25,364 nt of DNA, from assembly GCA_964058845.1 (NCBI GenBank), contig CAXKVR010000644.1, positions 1 through 25,364 of the forward strand, in the 5' to 3' direction. This document shows positions 1-8,893 of the stretch, piece after piece. The stretch comes from Carex sylvatica. Lineage: Eukaryota > Streptophyta > Magnoliopsida > Poales > Cyperaceae. Numbering within the stretch: position 1 is the first letter of the stretch; each line of letters begins with the position of its first letter. The notes beneath the pieces were generated by a model. That model was not told the origin of the DNA. It searched no databases and saw only the letters and a program-made list of their open reading frames with translations. A program made the translations under genes and the position numbers.

Positions 1-2
1 AG

Positions 3-3000
3 ATTAACCCTAGGGGAGAGGCCAAAGCAGTAACATTGCGAAGTGGGACACAGTACCAAGGACCAGCAATACCTGTCGAGCCAGAAGTCGACCATACGGT
101 CCGTACAAATCCCATACGGCCCGTACCAACACCCCCTGCGATTTCTGAACAGTCAAAGCCTGATCCGATTGAGGTTGTGACTGAGACAACAGACCATACG
201 GTCCGTACAAATCCCGTACGGCCCGTACCGAATGAAACTGATAAACAGAAAAAGAAGGTGACCGAGAAACCACCGCCCTACCGGCCACCAGTACCATTTC
301 CACAGAGACTAGCCGAAACCCGACTCAATGAACAATTCTCAAACTTTCTTGGAGTTCTCAAGCAATTGCACATTACCATTCCATTTACCGAGGCTTTGAC
401 CCAAATGCCAACCTATGCTAAGTTTCTCAAAGATATCCTATCCAATAAACGAAGCTTGGGGGGGCATGAGACGGTGAAATTGACTGAACAATGCAGTGCT
501 ATCCTGAGAAATGAACTTCCACCGAAATTAGGAGATCCGGGTAAATTTTCCATTCCATGTACGATTGGCAAAGCAACCATCCGACAAGCTTTATGCGATT
601 TGGGGGCTAGTGTGAGTCTCATGCCGCGAACTATCTTCGAACGAATGGGTGTAGGCGAGCTTAGACCTACACGGATGACTTTACAACTTGCGGATTCTTC
701 GGTGAGACTACCACTTGGCATAGTGGAGGATGTACCGGTTCGAGTCGGTAAGTTCTATGTGCCTGGTGATTTTGTTGTGATGGAAATGGAGGAAGACAAG
801 GAGGTCCCTATTATTCTAGGACGGCCGTTTTTGAGAACCGCCGGGGCGCTAATCGATGTGAAAAATGGGACTTTAACCTTGAACATTGGAGATGAGAAAG
901 TTCACTTTCAAATCGACCGAGCAATGAAGTATCCCGCTCAACCCGAATCGTGTTATATGGTCGATGTGATTGATGAATTAGTTGAAGAGAAGTTAATGGA
1001 GCAAATCAACAACTCTCTAAGGTATCATTCTGATTTTTTATCTGATTTGCAGGCTGAAACAGGCGATCTTGAGAGAATTTGCGCAGCAGACATGACACCT
1101 GTCTGTCTGGAAGATTTTCCGTACGGGCCGTACACAGATCATACGGACCGTACAACAGACGAATTTAAAACAGAGAAGCTGGAGATTGAGAAGGAACCAA
1201 AAGGCCAGTCTGAAGCTGAGGCATACGGTCCGCACGAAATCCATACGGCCCGTACAACAAGCCAGACAGCACAGACCACTCCCGAATTAAAACCTCTCCC
1301 AGCCACTCTCAGGTACGAATTCCTTGACTCAGAAAAGACATGTCCTGTCATTGTGAATGCAGGGTTGACCCCTGACCAGACCGCCAAGCTCATGGAGAAG
1401 TTGAGAACCCACAAAAGCGCGATTGGGTATTCTATCAATGACTTGAAGGGGATCGATCCAACCACTTGCACACACAGGATCTTGCTAGAAGACGACCACA
1501 AGCCTTCAGTTGAACACCAAAGACGGCTCAACCCGAATTTAAAAGAGGTAGTAAAGAAAGAAATTTTAAAACTTTATGAAGCAGGTATCATCTACCCGAT
1601 TTCTGACAGCAAATGGGTGAGTCCCGTCCATGTGGTTCCCAAGAAAGGAGGAGCAACAGTGGTGAAAAATGAGAAAGAAGAGATGATTCAAACGCGCGTT
1701 GCAACCGGTTGGAGGATGTGCATAGATTATCGGAAGCTCAACGCGGCTACACGCAAGGATCACTTTCCCTTGCCATTTGTTGATCAACTCCTTGAGAGGC
1801 TTGCTAACCACTCATATTTTTGTTATCTTGATGGTTATTCAGGTTTCTTTCAGATTCCCATTCACCCGCAGGATCAAGAGAAGACCACATTCACATGCCC
1901 ATACGGTACCTACGCATACCGTAGGATGCCTTTCGGTCTTTGCAATGCACCTGCGACTTTTCAGAGAGCCATGATGGCTATTTTTTCTGATTTTATTGAG
2001 AAAGAAGTTGAAATTTTTATGGATGATTTTTCTGTATACGGTACCTCTTTTGATGCTTGTTTGGCTAACTTGTGTAAGATTTTGCAGAGATGTGAAGAAG
2101 TCAATTTAGTCCTCAATTGGGAAAAATGTCATTTCATGGTCCAAGAAGGAATTGTCTTGGGGCATGTTATCACCTCTAGAGGGATAGAGGTTGATAAAGC
2201 AAAAATTGAGGTAATCGAGAAACTCGAAATCCCAACAAATGTCAAGGGGGTTCGAAGTTTTTTTGGACATGCCGGTTTTTATCGCCGTTTCATAAAAAAC
2301 TTCTCAAAAATTGCGAAACCTTTGACCAATTTACTTATTAAAGATTCTGATTTTATTTTCACTGATGATTGTGTCAAGTCCTTTTGCAGTTTAAAGGAAG
2401 CTCTTATCTCTGCACCTATCTTACAACCGCCAGATTGGTCACTACCATTTGAGTTGATGTGCGACGCAAGCGATTATGCAGTCGGAGCAGTTCTGGGGCA
2501 GCGGAAAGACAAAAAGCAATGTGTTATTTACTATGCTAGCAAGGTGCTAGATCCGGCCCAAATGAACTACACCACAACCGAAAAGGAGCTTCTCGCCATT
2601 GTTTTTGCTCTCGACAAATTCAGATCATATTTGGTGGGCTCGAAGATAGTGGTCTACACAGATCATGCCGCACTAAGGTATCTCTTAAGTAAGAAAGATG
2701 CAAAACCAAGACTGATTAGATGGATTCTTCTTTTGCAGGAGTTCGATCTCGAGATAAGGGATACGAAAGGAGTCGAGAACTCTGTCGCGGACCATCTGTC
2801 ACGTCTTCATTGGAAAGAAGATACCACAACTAAGCTCCCGATCAACGACTCATTCCCAGATGAACAACTCTTTGAAATCAGTTCTGATCTGGATGAAATC
2901 CATACGGGCTGTACAGAAATTCATACGGCCTGGACAATCCAACATACGGACCGTACACAAATTCATACGGACCGTACAACCACCAACCAGACCAAACAGC

Positions 3001-4304
3001 AAGCTCCCTGGTACGCTGACATCGCAAACTACCTGGTCTCTGGAGTTTTGCCTGCCACAATGTCCCACCAACAGAAGAAGAAACTGAGGTCCGATTCCAA
3101 GTACTACTTTTGGGACGAGCCCTACCTCTTCAAGGTTGGAATTGATGGCGTATTCCGACGTTGTGTCCCATTCGAGGAAACAGACTCTATTCTTGCACAT
3201 TGCCACTCGTCCGCTTATGGAGGACACTCTTCATTCTCTAAGACCACTGCCAAGGTATTACAATCTGGTTTCTTTTGGCCTTCTCTTTTTAAAGATGCAA
3301 GATCTTTTGTTATAGCTTGTGATAGGTGCCAAAGAACTGGAAACATGACAAGACGAAGTGAGATGCCTCTCAACTTTATTCTTGAGGTCGAGATTTTTGA
3401 TGTTTGGGGCATCGATTTCATGGGTCCATTCCCATCTTCTCGAGGGAATGAGTATATTTTGGTGGCAGTCGACTATGTATCAAAGTGGGTTGAGGCCATG
3501 GCGTGCCGCAAGGCTGACTCGAATTCGGTAAGAAAGTTTTTCAATGAGATCATTTTCCCTCGTTTTGGTGTGCCTCGAGCTGTCATCAGTGACGGAGGCA
3601 AGCACTTCATCAATCGACAATTCGCGAAACTCTTGAGCCGACATGGGGTGACTCACAAGGTATCCACTTCTTATCACCCTCAAACTAATGGCCAAGCTGA
3701 GATTTCTAACAGGGAAATCAAGTCGATTTTAGAGAAAACAGTCGCAAGGACGAGGAAGGATTGGGCTTTCAAGCTGCATGATGCACTCTGGGCCTACCGC
3801 ACCGCCTTCAAGACACCGATTGGCATGAGCCCTTACAAGCTGGTGTATGGGAAGTCGTGCCACCTTCCCGTTGAAATTGAGCACAAGGCATTCTGGGCCA
3901 CAAGAGCGATCAACATGGATCTGCTTGCAGCTGGAGAAAAGCGTGTCCTCGACTTGCATGAGCTAGAGGAAATAAGGTTGCATGCGTATGAGAATGCGAA
4001 GTTTTACAAGGAAAAGACGAAGCGCTTGCACGACCAACGCATCTCACCTCGCCAGTTCAAAGAGGGAGATCTTGTACTTTTATTTAATGCTAGATTGAGA
4101 ATTTTTCCAGGTAAACTCAAATCAAGATGGTCAGGCCCATTTCAGGTAGAGAAAGTGTACCCTTTCGGAGCAGTTGATATCTGGAGCAAGGAAAGTGGTA
4201 CCTTCAAGGTAAATGGTCAGCGTCTCAAGCACTACGTTGCTGACCACTTGATGGATGAGCGGAATGTTCAGTTTCTTTCTGACCCCGCTCAGATAGCAGT
4301 TTAA
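3..4304 (+). CDS. gag end-pol polyprotein of Athila-type retrotransposon (5' partial)
   Basis: The frame is open from the left edge to a TAA at 4302-4304, so the true start is upstream. Residues are counted here from the codon at 36. The first codons (KAVTLRSG) match the gag-pol junction common in plant Athila/Tat elements. Protease follows with D188-L-G-A-S and an IILGRPF flap motif near 261. Reverse transcriptase spans about 530-720 with FMDD at 661-664. RNase H spans about 800-925 with candidate catalytic acids D810, E851, D876 and D919. Integrase has a zinc motif (H1057, H1064, C1095, C1098) and a DD35E core at D1127, D1186 and E1222. The C-terminus has the GDLVLLF...[13 protein letters not shown] tail. 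All catalytic residues appear present. The linkers near residues 20-65, 360-408 and 950-985 are low in complexity because they hold the paired palindromes described separately. Confidence 0.95.
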   Translation: MNPRGEAKAVTLRSGTQYQGPAIPVEPEVDHTVRTNPIRPVPTPPAISEQSKPDPIEVVTETTDHTVRTNPVRPVPNETDKQKKKVTEKPPPYRPPVPFPQRLAETRLNEQFSNFLGVLKQLHITIPFTEALTQMPTYAKFLKDILSNKRSLGGHETVKLTEQCSAILRNELPPKLGDPGKFSIPCTIGKATIRQALCDLGASVSLMPRTIFERMGVGELRPTRMTLQLADSSVRLPLGIVEDVPVRVGKFYVPGDFVVMEMEEDKEVPIILGRPFLRTAGALIDVKNGTLTLNIGDEKVHFQIDRAMKYPAQPESCYMVDVIDELVEEKLMEQINNSLRYHSDFLSDLQAETGDLERICAADMTPVCLEDFPYGPYTDHTDRTTDEFKTEKLEIEKEPKGQSEAEAYGPHEIHTARTTSQTAQTTPELKPLPATLRYEFLDSEKTCPVIVNAGLTPDQTAKLMEKLRTHKSAIGYSINDLKGIDPTTCTHRILLEDDHKPSVEHQRRLNPNLKEVVKKEILKLYEAGIIYPISDSKWVSPVHVVPKKGGATVVKNEKEEMIQTRVATGWRMCIDYRKLNAATRKDHFPLPFVDQLLERLANHSYFCYLDGYSGFFQIPIHPQDQEKTTFTCPYGTYAYRRMPFGLCNAPATFQRAMMAIFSDFIEKEVEIFMDDFSVYGTSFDACLANLCKILQRCEEVNLVLNWEKCHFMVQEGIVLGHVITSRGIEVDKAKIEVIEKLEIPTNVKGVRSFFGHAGFYRRFIKNFSKIAKPLTNLLIKDSDFIFTDDCVKSFCSLKEALISAPILQPPDWSLPFELMCDASDYAVGAVLGQRKDKKQCVIYYASKVLDPAQMNYTTTEKELLAIVFALDKFRSYLVGSKIVVYTDHAALRYLLSKKDAKPRLIRWILLLQEFDLEIRDTKGVENSVADHLSRLHWKEDTTTKLPINDSFPDEQLFEISSDLDEIHTGCTEIHTAWTIQHTDRTQIHTDRTTTNQTKQQAPWYADIANYLVSGVLPATMSHQQKKKLRSDSKYYFWDEPYLFKVGIDGVFRRCVPFEETDSILAHCHSSAYGGHSSFSKTTAKVLQSGFFWPSLFKDARSFVIACDRCQRTGNMTRRSEMPLNFILEVEIFDVWGIDFMGPFPSSRGNEYILVAVDYVSKWVEAMACRKADSNSVRKFFNEIIFPRFGVPRAVISDGGKHFINRQFAKLLSRHGVTHKVSTSYHPQTNGQAEISNREIKSILEKTVARTRKDWAFKLHDALWAYRTAFKTPIGMSPYKLVYGKSCHLPVEIEHKAFWATRAINMDLLAAGEKRVLDLHELEEIRLHAYENAKFYKEKTKRLHDQRISPRQFKEGDLVLLFNARLRIFPGKLKSRWSGPFQVEKVYPFGAVDIWSKESGTFKVNGQRLKHYVADHLMDERNVQFLSDPAQIAV
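93..126. repeat. Paired palindrome group 1 (TACGGNCCGTA x2, 20 bp)
   Basis: Two exact 11-bp palindromes have cores at 95-105 and 115-125, with central bases T and C. They lie in the proline-rich linker before the protease. Confidence 0.9.
195..228. repeat. Paired palindrome group 2 (20 bp)
   Basis: Exact cores at 197-207 and 217-227 lie in the same linker. The spacer (AAATCC) is shared with group 1, so groups 1 and 2 look like a local duplication. Confidence 0.9.
1121..1153. repeat. Paired palindrome group 3 (20 bp)
   Basis: Exact cores at 1122-1132 (centre G) and 1142-1152 (centre A) lie in the linker between protease and reverse transcriptase. The first core is in a different reading frame from groups 1 and 2. 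Confidence 0.9.
1222..1255. repeat. Paired palindrome group 4 (20 bp)
   Basis: Cores are at 1224-1234 (one change in the right half) and 1244-1254 (exact), in the protease-RT linker. Confidence 0.88.
2901..2977. repeat. Palindrome group 5, four sites at 21 bp
   Basis: Four sites start at 2903, 2924, 2945 and 2966, exactly 21 bp apart. The first has one change, the second two, and the last two are exact. They lie in the linker between RNase H and integrase. Confidence 0.9.
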
Positions 4305-4344
4305 GTTGAAAGGTGGTCTAGCTAAAGACCTAAAATGAGCGCTT

Positions 4345-4362
4345 CTTGGGAGGCAACCCAAG
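4345..4362 (+). other. Hairpin just after pol
   Basis: CTTGGG and CCCAAG form a 6-bp stem around an AGGCAA loop, 40 bases after the pol stop. From memory, a similar sequence occurs at this position in other Athila-type elements. Function unknown. Confidence 0.55.
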
Positions 4363-4499
4363 CATTTTAAAATTATTTTGTTTAGTCATTTCTTTTACTT
4401 TTGTTTTAGTTTTATATTAGTTTAATTTTGAATTTTCAATTTGTAGTTGTTATTTTTCAATTCTGAGCAGACATGAGAAGTAACCATTTCTGGGAGTTG

Positions 4500-4533
4500 G
4501 TACGGTCCGTACTATATTTCATACGGGCCGTAT
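4500..4533. repeat. Paired palindrome group 6 (21 bp)
   Basis: Exact cores at 4501-4511 and 4522-4532 lie in the noncoding spacer after pol. Confidence 0.9.
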
Positions 4534-5027
4534 GGGAACCATTCGGCGCAGAGCCTCAAGGGGCGCGGCAGAACCTCAAAGGGCGCGACCTTTTCTCTTC
4601 ACACCCCTTCGACTTAACTCCCGTCCTTTCGGTTAGACCCTCTTCCCTTTTAAACCCGACCCCCCCCGACAGACTCTACCCCACACCACATCCTTTTTGT
4701 CGTTTTCTTCCTACGGACCGAACACCACCCCGTATAACCAAAACCCTAGCCGCCGCAACTTTTCCTCCGCCGCTCTCCGCCTCTAGCGGATCGCTGCCAC
4801 CTCACCTCCACACCACCCTTCTCTTTTCCACCGGTCACCGATCTTCTCTAGCAGCTCACCACCTCCGGTCACCATCTCTAGCACAGCACCACCGCCCTCG
4901 TTCGCTGCTACACCCTCGTGATTCCTTCCAGGCCGCACTACAAATCCCTCGCCGCCGACAACTTTTCTACCAAGACACCAACCAAACCCTACCAGCCGCC
5001 TCCTTCCCCTCTGAGCACACACCAGCC

Positions 5028-5104
5028 CTACGGCCCGCACAGACTCCCCATCCAGGCCGTACCAACCACCGTCCGACCCGTACAAATCCCTCTCCGGGCC
5101 GTAC
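5028..5104. repeat. Palindrome group 7, four degenerate sites
   Basis: Four sites start at 5029, 5051, 5072 and 5093 (22, 21 and 21 bp apart). They carry one, two, two and one changes from TACGGNCCGTA. The periodicity is kept although each site has decayed. They lie directly upstream of the second ORF. Confidence 0.75.
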
Positions 5105-5122
5105 CACTTCCTACTGACAGCT

Positions 5123-6457
5123 ATGTCTGGTGAGCGCCGTCAAAAGCGGCGCCAAGACCGCTCCCCCACACCACCCCGTCATCCCTCACCAGAGCCCTAT
5201 GACTCCGGCTCTGACCGCACTTCCTCTGGTGAATACACCGACCGCGCCGACCGCTTCGCGGCACGGTACTTTGAAATGCCCACTCGTCGGATGTACGAGA
5301 ACTTCATCTCTTTACAACGGCGAGTATTCGAGAACACCGCCATGGTTCACTTCGACACACTCCACGCTCTTGGAGTCGAGGATGATTTTAACCTTCTCAC
5401 CGCTGGAATTGGGTTCAGCCCCGATTTCTGGAACATTCGCAACCCCGCCTACGAGATGGACACCAAGGAATTCCTCTCCTCTCTCGACCTGAAGTTGGAC
5501 AACCACGATGTCCTCTTCATCAAATTCCGGCTCTGTAATCAAACCCATCGCGTCTATCTCTCCTCTCTACGCGAGTGGTTCGGTTTCCATCGCGAACCCA
5601 CTACTGACACTCTTAGTTTCCGACCTGGGTGGGATCGAGATACCTTCTGGGCCATGATCACCGGCTGCCCTCGCTCCGCCAACGCATCATACCGAGCACG
5701 CTACATCCCTCACCCGGTTCTTCGTATCATCCAGCGCGCCCTTGCTTCTACCATCTTTGCGCGCGGTGAGACTCAGAACCGCGCCAACACCGTCGACCTC
5801 ATGCTCATGGATACCATGCTCCGTGCCGACTCCGAGTATCCAGACTTGGCCCTTCTCATGGTCCAGCACTGGATTGGGCAGCAGTCCAAAACCAGGCACG
5901 GTGGCAAGATCAGAATTGGGGCTTATGTCGAGGTCATTAAGCAACGCCTTGGCTTGGGTGAGTATCCAGGTCGAGACCCCTGTCCGGGCCCCACTCTGAT
6001 GGACTTTGAGAGCTACCGCCAGGCTCTCTTCCTCACTATCTCCCGTGGCCCGGCCGGTCATTCTGACTACTATGAGTGGCGCTTTGCCGATGGCTCTTCC
6101 CGCCGCCTACCATTTGGACCATCCATCACCGTGGACGACCCCTCCACCTGGTTGGTCTCCGCTACTCCACCTCCTGCCTCTGACATCCCCAGTACCTCCT
6201 TCCAGCCACCCACATCTGCGTATGCCCGCCCTTGCCCAGCTGACCCCTCTCTTAGGGATCTCTACTACCTCATGACTGATATCCGGGCCACTCAGCTGCA
6301 GCAGGACCGCTACATCACAGCCATCCAGGAGCAGACGGCCATTCACACCACTCGACTGGATGAGATTAGTGGCTGCATGTTTGACTATGCCGAGCGTCTT
6401 GGTGACATCGAGGACCAGTTTCGCGACTGGCGCTTCGACCCCTCTTCTGACTACTGA
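5123..6457 (+). CDS. Athila-type second ORF product (env-like position, function unknown)
   Basis: This 444-residue protein is encoded after pol in the Athila-type element. Athila elements carry an extra ORF here that has been called env-like, or grouped with the plant-specific ATHILA ORF-1/putative plant transposon protein families; this assignment rests on position and general resemblance. I see no signal peptide and no convincing membrane segment, so an envelope role is not supported. Residues 1-35 are basic and rich in Ser, Pro and Arg. A conserved-looking globular part runs from about 45 to 330, starting PTRRMYENF. A Pro/Ser/Thr-rich linker (about 335-365) leads to a helical, Gln/Asp/Arg-rich tail (about 370-435) that could form a coiled coil. 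Codon use is C/G-rich compared with pol. The ATG at 5123 is the first in frame and is preceded by the pyrimidine-rich leader. Confidence 0.8.
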   Translation: MSGERRQKRRQDRSPTPPRHPSPEPYDSGSDRTSSGEYTDRADRFAARYFEMPTRRMYENFISLQRRVFENTAMVHFDTLHALGVEDDFNLLTAGIGFSPDFWNIRNPAYEMDTKEFLSSLDLKLDNHDVLFIKFRLCNQTHRVYLSSLREWFGFHREPTTDTLSFRPGWDRDTFWAMITGCPRSANASYRARYIPHPVLRIIQRALASTIFARGETQNRANTVDLMLMDTMLRADSEYPDLALLMVQHWIGQQSKTRHGGKIRIGAYVEVIKQRLGLGEYPGRDPCPGPTLMDFESYRQALFLTISRGPAGHSDYYEWRFADGSSRRLPFGPSITVDDPSTWLVSATPPPASDIPSTSFQPPTSAYARPCPADPSLRDLYYLMTDIRATQLQQDRYITAIQEQTAIHTTRLDEISGCMFDYAERLGDIEDQFRDWRFDPSSDY

Positions 6458-6512
6458 TCAGGTTTCTTTCTCCCTACCCTAGCTTCTTTATTTTTCCCAT
6501 CACATATCCTGA

Positions 6513-6549
6513 AGCATTGAGGACAATGCTCGGACTAAGCTTGGGGGGG
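6513..6549 (+). other. Internal hairpin plus polypurine-tract-like module
   Basis: A perfect 7-bp stem (AGCATTG/CAATGCT) closes an AGGA loop at 6513-6530. It is followed by AAGCTTGGGGGGG at 6537-6549 and then TGAT, the same first four bases as the LTR. It mirrors the module directly before the 3' LTR. Confidence 0.75.
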
Positions 6550-6973
6550 TGATTAGTTATTTTCTTTATTTTGCATTTAGTTTGTCTTAGTTTGTTTCTG
6601 TGTTTGCATGTTTTGAGGATTAAATCTGTGTGAATTGCGTGAATTAGGGTTCAATTTGAAAAATTTTGGTTGTGAAATGGTTGAATTTGGGAAATTGGAA
6701 ATAACCACACATTTGGTTGAAAGAATTGTAAACGATAGTCTGTTTTGGGACTTTGTGGGATTGAATTGAATTGTGTCAAGAAAGCATTTGAAACCGGAAT
6801 ATGCCTTGTAAAAATAGAAAAATGGGATTTCAAAGTAATAGAAAGATTAGGACATCCATTGGTATGAATGAATATCATTGGATGTGTGTATTCATGATGC
6901 ATATGAAGGGAAAAGATGGAGAATATAAGAGTACTGGCAATAAGCCGTGTTAGGCGCCTTTGAGCTCGTCTCC

Positions 6974-7007
6974 CATACGGACCGTACCCAGATCATACGG
7001 ACCGTAC
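6974..7007. repeat. Paired palindrome group 8 (20 bp)
   Basis: Exact cores at 6976-6986 and 6996-7006, both with central A, end seven bases before the A-run and PBS-like sequence. Confidence 0.9.
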
Positions 7008-7030
7008 ACCTATAAAAAAAAAAAAAAAAA

Positions 7031-7043
7031 TGGTATCAGAGCC
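7031..7043 (+). other. PBS-like sequence in the 3' region
   Basis: TGGTATCAGAGCC resembles the primer-binding site complementary to the 3' end of plant initiator methionine tRNA. It follows 17 A residues. A working PBS should directly follow the 5' LTR, so this copy is misplaced and is probably a relic or chance match. Confidence 0.5.
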
Positions 7044-7383
7044 TTTACAAACATCAACACACGAAGTCCGTGACTTTCTGACCTAAGCTTGTTCCAAGCT
7101 TGGGGAAATTTCCAACCACAAATGAGGGCATAAATTTGGTGAAGAATGAACTATTGATACGTTTGATTGCTTAATTCTTACAAATAGCATTACATTCTTG
7201 AAGTTAGGGTTTGATCAATTGAGTTGTGGGGTGAATTAAATTGACCAAAGGAAACCAAGTTACTATCCAAAATGACTCTAATGGATTTCTAACGAACGCA
7301 AGATCATGCACATTTTTCCTCTTAGTAGATTAAGTTGCATTTAGGTAAGTCCAACAACCCGAACCACACCTAAGTTAGAATTT

Positions 7384-7417
7384 TTGCTTGAGGACAAGCA
7401 AAGTTCAAGCTTGGGGG
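7384..7417 (+). promoter_or_regulatory. Hairpin and polypurine tract preceding the 3' LTR
   Basis: TTGCTTG/CAAGCAA (7384-7401) forms a 7-bp stem with an AGGA loop, extendable by one A-T pair. AAGCTTGGGGG at 7407-7417 ends four bases before the LTR and is the likely primer for plus-strand DNA synthesis. Confidence 0.85.
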
Positions 7418-7590
7418 AATTTGATATCTCTATATTATATCTGAATTATGGCCCTAATTTACAATGAAACCTGTGCTTTAAAGCCCATTAATGTGGACTT
7501 TTTACTTATATTTCGATGAAATGTGGTACTGCTATGTTTTGTTTGGTATTTTGCAGGAAAAAGGGCGAAAAACTGGTTCTGACAACTTTT

Positions 7591-7625
7591 CATACGGCCC
7601 GTATGATATTCTGTGCGGGCCGTAC
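7591..7625. repeat. Paired palindrome group 9 (21 bp), LTR
   Basis: Cores are at 7593-7603 (exact) and 7614-7624 (one change). Confidence 0.88.
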
Positions 7626-7691
7626 AAGAACTGCCCAACCACACAGAAGGATCCACAACAGAGGCACAAAGTCTCCAAGTCAAAGCCCAGG

Positions 7692-7726
7692 CATACGGAC
7701 CGTACGGGATCCTGTACGGGCCGTAC
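7692..7726. repeat. Paired palindrome group 10 (21 bp), LTR
   Basis: Exact cores are at 7694-7704 and 7715-7725. The spacer contains GGATCC, so the whole pair is itself roughly palindromic. Confidence 0.9.
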
Positions 7727-8366
7727 AAAGCTGATTCGGAAAATCCAGCTGGAATCTGAATTGAGCACAATTTGAGGAGCCGAAAAGGAAACCCCTGGAG
7801 GCGTGATCTGGGGCATTAAAGGAGATATTCCACAGCAGGAAAGAGGATTAATAGCTAATCAATCAATAACTTTCGGGGGGATTCATTCTATCATTCATTC
7901 ATTCTAGGTTTGCTTGGACAAGGGGAAAAGAAGAAGAGAAGGGGAAGAACGCGAGTTTCTCCACGGATCTTCGGATTTTCCACTGTTTTGTCATGAACTC
8001 TTTTATTCCTTGTTATTTGTGTTATCTCATGAACATGAGTAGCTAATTTTATTTGTTTCTAGGGGTAAGATGTAGTTTCTAGTTTAGTTTTGCTTGTATG
8101 CTACTATGATTTTGTGTTGAACGCTTGGTTTTTACTTTGTTATGTAGTATTTTTATTGCTCTATTTGTGCTTGCTTGAATCTGATTAGTCATCCCGTTAG
8201 ATGAATGCGCACATCTAAGTGTGGAGCCAAGTCTATGAAATTCATTCCAACCGAATAAAGTATATGAAGTAGGGTGAAACCAAGGAGTACCCGAAAGGCG
8301 AAACTTTCCTTGAGGCGAAAGTCCTTGGATACTTTTAGTAAACTAACAAATAACTTAGATAAATTA

Positions 8367-8460
8367 GGCCAAAATGCGAAAGTTGAGGTTTAACGCATCT
8401 AAGAGGGAAGTACTTGAGTCCGGTAATCGGGTATCGGGCCAAAATGCGAAAGTTGAGGTT
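8367..8460 (+). repeat. 24-bp direct repeat inside the LTR
   Basis: The same 24 bases, beginning GGCCAAAATGCGAAAG, occur at 8367-8390 and 8437-8460, 70 bp apart. Confidence 0.85.
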
Positions 8461-8542
8461 AGGTATCTAGATCTGGTCGAAAGAAACCCTAAACACAGTA
8501 TCAACACAGGAAACAGTAGCTGCAGCATTAACTTGAGGTGCA

Positions 8543-8576
8543 ATACAGACCGTACGGGAATCTGTACGGGCCGTAC
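8543..8576. repeat. Paired palindrome group 11 (21 bp), LTR
   Basis: Cores are at 8544-8554 (one change) and 8565-8575 (exact), in the distal part of the LTR. Confidence 0.88.
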
Positions 8577-8893
8577 GCCTTGAGACTGAACAGAAATGAA
8601 ATCTGAACCCTGGAAACGCCCTTTTATCAATTGAAAACAACTTTAATTATCTCTTATTGTCTTTTAATCAGTAGAATTGTTAGAACTAAAACCAAACCAA
8701 ATTCTTCTCACTTCTAGAATCTCAAGTGATTTTAGGATAAGTATAGTGTTTTTATTCCGTCCCTGTGGATCGATACCTGAGCATACTCAACGACAGGATA
8801 GTACACTTGCTATCTGAATTGACAGAGTATAACAAAGGTTTAAAAAGTATAGCTTGCTATACTGAAACTTTTTGGCATATTCTCGTGCGATCA

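Larger units (their letters stand above)
4305..5122 (+). other. Spacer between pol and second ORF of the Athila-type element
   Basis: This noncoding spacer starts with a hairpin at 4345-4362 (stem CTTGGG/CCCAAG, loop AGGCAA), then an AT-rich stretch, then a very pyrimidine-rich leader from about 4580 up to the next ORF. An open frame at 4473-5117 is low in complexity and unlike any family I know, so I treat it as noncoding. Palindrome groups 6 and 7 lie here. A TGACAG at 5115-5120, two bases before the next ATG, could serve as a splice acceptor for a subgenomic message; that is inference only. Confidence 0.6.
6458..7421 (+). other. 3' noncoding region of the Athila-type element
   Basis: There is no convincing gene between the second ORF and the 3' LTR. 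The stretch holds a hairpin-PPT module (6513-6549), palindrome group 8, a run of 17 A followed by a PBS-like sequence (7014-7043), a second hairpin plus G-run (7085-7105) and the terminal hairpin-PPT module (7384-7417). A long noncoding region between the extra ORF and the 3' LTR is usual for Athila-type elements. Confidence 0.8.
3..8893 (+). mobile_element. Athila-type Ty3/gypsy LTR retrotransposon, 5' part outside window
   Basis: This is an LTR retrotransposon whose left part (5' LTR, primer-binding site, most of gag) lies off the window. The order seen is end of gag, protease, reverse transcriptase, RNase H, integrase, a spacer, a second long ORF, a long 3' noncoding region with polypurine tracts, and the 3' LTR. 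Integrase after RNase H is the Ty3/gypsy order, and an extra ORF after pol is typical of the Athila lineage. The coding parts have no stops or frameshifts, so the insertion looks young. It interrupts a copia element: copia coding sequence resumes at 8894, directly after the LTR terminus. The target duplication cannot be tested because the left junction is outside; it would be about ATAGG (8894-8898). Confidence 0.93.
7422..8893 (+). repeat. 3' LTR of the Athila-type element (about 1,472 bp)
   Basis: The LTR begins TGATATC right after the polypurine tract and ends CGATCA, giving the TG...CA termini of LTRs. The right edge is fixed by copia coding sequence starting at 8894. Inside are palindrome groups 9-11, a 24-bp direct repeat and an AATAAA at 8254-8259 that could act in polyadenylation. 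The 5' LTR is outside the window, so LTR divergence (insertion age) cannot be judged here. Confidence 0.88.

Noticed and set aside
1905..2045. Further TACGG occurrences in the RT domain
   Set aside because: They encode conserved RT residues ([12 protein letters not shown] and the region after FMDD), are unpaired and lack the right half-site.
4473..5117. 214-codon open frame on the + strand between pol and the second ORF
   Set aside because: It is low in complexity, rich in Pro/Ser/Thr because of the pyrimidine-rich leader, matches no family, and contains the degenerate palindrome array. Read as noncoding spacer.
5123..6457. Calling the second ORF an envelope protein
   Set aside because: No signal peptide or membrane segments are visible; only its position resembles env.
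93..8576. Possibility that the palindrome pairs are a CRISPR array
   Set aside because: This is plant retrotransposon DNA. The repeats are 11-14 bp, in small dispersed groups with near-constant short spacers, and have no cas genes.
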